The position numbers and the translations under genes are program-made. Source: Porticoccaceae bacterium (lineage in GTDB: Bacteria; Pseudomonadota; Gammaproteobacteria; Pseudomonadales; Porticoccaceae). Taken from it: DNA of 7,836 nucleotides. Of the stretch, positions 6,515 to 7,836 are shown one piece after another (within the stretch, counting starts at the first letter, position 1; each line of letters starts with the position of its first letter). The notes under the pieces were generated by a model. The model was not told the origin of the DNA. It saw nothing but the letters and a program-made list of their open reading frames with translations, and made no database searches. The stretch covers positions 1 to 7,836 of the forward strand of contig DNBN01000330.1 in assembly GCA_003491845.1 (NCBI GenBank), read 5' to 3'.

Positions 6515-6937
6515 TTAGATAGACACGAGTTGTATGTCTGTAGCATTTTGTCCGTTGGACTGGATTTTATGCTTGACGTCATCAAAATCAATTTCTTGAT
6601 CGGCTTTGTAAGCAACAAGAACCTTGCCTTTATTGAGATCAACATCGACTTTTAAAACCGACGTGTCTTTTTTAAAGGTCTTATCAATACCTCTGGCACA
6701 GAAATCACAAACCATTCCCTGAACGCTAATGACTGCTACCTTTGCATAGGTTAGATCTTCAACAAACCGATCAAATTTTTCTGGATTAACATCCAGTTCC
6801 GCACCATCCACAGCCTGCTGGTGGCTATGTCCAGTATGACCATGATTCTCGTGCAGACTATGATCCATCTGATGCTGATCTGCGCTTATTATCGGTGATG
6901 CCAGAAGGGCAATCACATACCAAGAATACTTATTCAT
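6515..6937 (-). CDS. Periplasmic His-rich HMA (MerP-like) metal-binding protein
   Basis: The start is ATG 6937 (140 residues), with GGAG about 8 bases upstream; the longer frame from 7003 overlaps the preceding gene and is rejected. Residues 1-19 (MNKYSWYVIALLASPIISA) are a signal peptide. A histidine-rich segment follows at 22-39, with seven histidines in 18 residues, likely a metal-collecting tail. The C-terminal domain (about 66-139) has the HMA ferredoxin-like pattern VAVISVQGMVCDFCARGIDKTF, with the metal site Cys77-x-x-Cys80 in GMVCDFC, then VLKVDVDLNKGKVLVAY. This domain binds Hg(II) in MerP and Cu(I) in copper chaperones. It lies 19 bases after the barrel-protein gene and 3 bases before the MerT-like gene, so it probably hands metal to or receives it from that transporter. 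His-rich segments are more typical of copper, zinc or nickel buffering than of mercury proteins. Confidence 0.85.
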   Translation of the reverse strand: MNKYSWYVIALLASPIISADQHQMDHSLHENHGHTGHSHQQAVDGAELDVNPEKFDRFVEDLTYAKVAVISVQGMVCDFCARGIDKTFKKDTSVLKVDVDLNKGKVLVAYKADQEIDFDDVKHKIQSNGQNATDIQLVSI

Positions 6938-6956
6938 ATTTTTCTCCAAATAATCA

Positions 6957-7565
6957 CTAAAACCGATACATACCGTGTAAATCCCAGTCACCTTGATTGC
7001 CATAACCTATTTCAACCAAAACATTGCCTTTAAAAAACTTTAACATTGGGTATGTTTGCCACTCTTTTGTAAGGCTATTTTTCTTAGATTTCAACAGTAG
7101 CCAAGTGTGTAAATCACCGTAATCACCCACATAGGGTGCAATACCAATTTGCACATAACTATGGCTAATATTCCGCCCTGCAGCTTCTGTTTTGGTATAA
7201 CCAAAGCCACTAAACAACTCTCTAGTTTCCCAATCACCTTCAACACCATAAAATAAATCATTAGGATTATCTGTGGACACGCCAGATAAAAAATACAGAT
7301 TTCTCTGTGATGTATTCGTATTTTTGCGATTCAGTAAATAATTAAATCTGAGGTAAGAACCTTTTGTCTCTCGAAAGATATCTTTTTGCGCCTCAATCCC
7401 CAAAGAAAATTTGTAGCTTGGAGAATAGTGATAATAAACACTTTTTGCAGATGAATCTGATTTGACCATCAGTGTTCCTCCACCAGAGTAGGAAATTTTA
7501 CGCGCGTCAGTTACCTCTGAAGCGATGCACATAACCGCAATGATAATAATATGCCATATACCCAT
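6957..7565 (-). CDS. Small outer-membrane beta-barrel protein of the metal operon
   Basis: The start is ATG 7565 (202 residues); the TTG at 7601 lies in the candidate promoter and is rejected. Residues 3-15 are hydrophobic and followed by SEVTDA, a plausible signal peptide, though it has no N-terminal lysine or arginine. The remainder is rich in alternating aromatic/small-residue strands (SVYYHYSPSYKFSLGIEA, SYLRFNYLL, NLYFLSGVS, SYVQIGIAP, LVEIGYGNQ). It ends in HGMYRF, whose terminal phenylalanine is the outer-membrane barrel sorting signal. At about 180 mature residues an 8-strand barrel is the likely size. There is no recognised homologue or catalytic motif. As first gene of an operon with MerP-like, MerT-like and CsoR-like products it could be an outer-membrane port or sensor for the same metal; this is inference. 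No Shine-Dalgarno sequence precedes the start (CCCCCC instead). Confidence 0.75.
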   Translation of the reverse strand: MGIWHIIIIAVMCIASEVTDARKISYSGGGTLMVKSDSSAKSVYYHYSPSYKFSLGIEAQKDIFRETKGSYLRFNYLLNRKNTNTSQRNLYFLSGVSTDNPNDLFYGVEGDWETRELFSGFGYTKTEAAGRNISHSYVQIGIAPYVGDYGDLHTWLLLKSKKNSLTKEWQTYPMLKFFKGNVLVEIGYGNQGDWDLHGMYRF

Positions 7566-7573
7566 GGGGGGTA
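7559..7573. promoter_or_regulatory. Candidate CsoR-type operator
   Basis: The plus strand reads TACCCATGGGGGGTA: inverted TAC/GTA ends around a C/G core with a run of exactly six G (7566-7571). CsoR-family repressors recognise such poly-G tracts within inverted repeats. The site covers the ATG of the barrel-protein gene and begins 2 bases downstream of the likely -10 box, a blocking position. The operon encodes a CsoR-type repressor as its last gene, so autoregulation is strongly suggested. Confidence 0.65.
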
Positions 7574-7574
7574 C

Positions 7575-7605
7575 AGTATAGTGGCCAATTAGTAAAGTCA
7601 ATCAA
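7575..7605 (-). promoter_or_regulatory. Candidate promoter of the metal operon
   Basis: On the minus strand TATACT (7580-7575) is a good -10. Upstream are overlapping candidate -35 boxes: TTGACT (7601-7596, spacer 15) and TTGATT (7605-7600, spacer 19). Neither has the standard 17-base spacer. Transcription would start near 7568, about 3 bases before ATG 7565, giving a nearly leaderless message. Confidence 0.45.
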
Positions 7606-7649
7606 AACGCTGTTTACAGATAAATCTAGCTAATCGTGACAGCGGTGGC

Positions 7650-7676
7650 CTGACCTAGCAATAGGCAGTATTTTTT
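7650..7676 (+). terminator. Terminator-like hairpin with U-tract, plus-strand orientation
   Basis: CTG-a-CCTA (7650-7657), loop GCAA (a GNRA tetraloop), then TAGG-CAG (7662-7668) form a 7-pair stem with one bulged A. It is followed by TA and six T (7671-7676). It has the form of an intrinsic terminator reading rightward, although no plus-strand gene is seen just before it. An outer 7-bp inverted repeat (7645-7651 with 7677-7683) encloses it and includes the stop codon of the DUF1295 gene, so the structure may also act at the end of that minus-strand transcript, but without a U-tract there. Confidence 0.45.
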
Positions 7677-7836
7677 AGGCCACAGGGTTTCTTACAGGAC
7701 CGGGGAAAAAACGATTAGTACGCTGTTGGTATTCAGCGTAATCGGGTCTTTTTTGTCGCGAAAAGTGTTCAGATGGTACAGCCCCAGTAACATATACTAA
7801 AGTGCTGTACATAACCCTTGAGGTAAATACCAGGCT
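7675..7836 (-). CDS. DUF1295 / steroid 5-alpha-reductase-like membrane protein, C-terminal end
   Basis: Only the last 53 codons plus the stop (7675-7677) are in the window; the gene enters from the right edge. The open frame reads VTGAVPSEHFSRQKRP followed by DYAEYQQRTNRFFPGP, the characteristic C-terminal pattern of DUF1295 proteins (P-E-x-x-S/K-x-RP-x-Y-x-x-YQ-x-x-T-x-x-FFPGP). These are multi-pass inner-membrane proteins related to steroid 5-alpha-reductase and isoprenylcysteine methyltransferase-type enzymes; the conserved end is near the predicted NADPH- or cofactor-binding region. The physiological substrate in bacteria is generally unknown. It ends 73 bases before the metal-operon promoter region, on the same strand, with a terminator-like structure at its stop codon, so it is probably a separate unit. 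This reading frame is short, but its motif match is specific. Confidence 0.75.
   Translation of the reverse strand, partial: SLVFTSRVMYSTLVYVTGAVPSEHFSRQKRPDYAEYQQRTNRFFPGPVRNPVA

Noticed and set aside
5855..7565. Classical mer (mercury resistance) operon
   Set aside because: MerT- and MerP-like proteins are present, but there is no MerA or MerR, the sensor is CsoR-type, and the HMA protein carries a His-rich segment, so mercury specificity cannot be claimed.

Overview
The window looks like a piece of chromosome from a Gram-negative, probably marine, gammaproteobacterium. The evidence is moderate GC content, many secreted or envelope proteins, an outer-membrane beta-barrel protein ending in phenylalanine, and protein families common in such genomes (sulfatase, DUF305/LVIVD, HxlR, CsoR, DUF1295). 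This placement is an inference from gene style. No rRNA, tRNA, CRISPR array, insertion sequence or phage gene was seen.

Layout. (1) 1-928, minus strand: the first 67 codons of a sulfatase-like enzyme, cut by the window edge, preceded in the same direction by a membrane-anchored, cysteine-rich, lipocalin-like protein. (2) 929-1191: a divergent intergenic region with a perfect 19-bp inverted repeat and candidate promoters for both directions. (3) 1192-3693, plus strand: a large secreted fusion of a DUF305 metal-binding-type domain with an LVIVD beta-propeller. (4) 3723-5841: a redox-type locus. A DUF24/HxlR regulator with the family's N-terminal cysteine is divergent from a zinc-less quinone-oxidoreductase-like enzyme, which is followed by a multi-pass membrane protein of DUF2306 type. 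(5) 5855-7565, minus strand: a tight four-gene metal operon. In transcription order it encodes an outer-membrane barrel protein, a His-rich periplasmic HMA (MerP-like) protein, a MerT-like inner-membrane protein and a CsoR-type metal sensor. A CsoR-style operator (TACCC...G6TA) lies on its start codon. (6) 7675-7836, minus strand: the C-terminal end of a DUF1295/steroid-reductase-like membrane protein.

How the genes may work together. Operon (5) has one candidate component for each envelope layer plus its own sensor, so it reads as a self-regulated metal-handling module. Copper(I) is the leading guess from the C-H-C sensor residues; mercury is an alternative from the MerT/MerP-like proteins. 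The DUF305 protein in (3) belongs to a family with copper-binding members and may add to metal tolerance, but its control appears separate. Locus (4) resembles the known pairing of redox-sensing DUF24 repressors with quinone or electrophile reductases.

Several starts were moved from the longest open frame to internal ATGs because of ribosome binding sites, signal peptides or promoter overlap. These choices are explained per gene.
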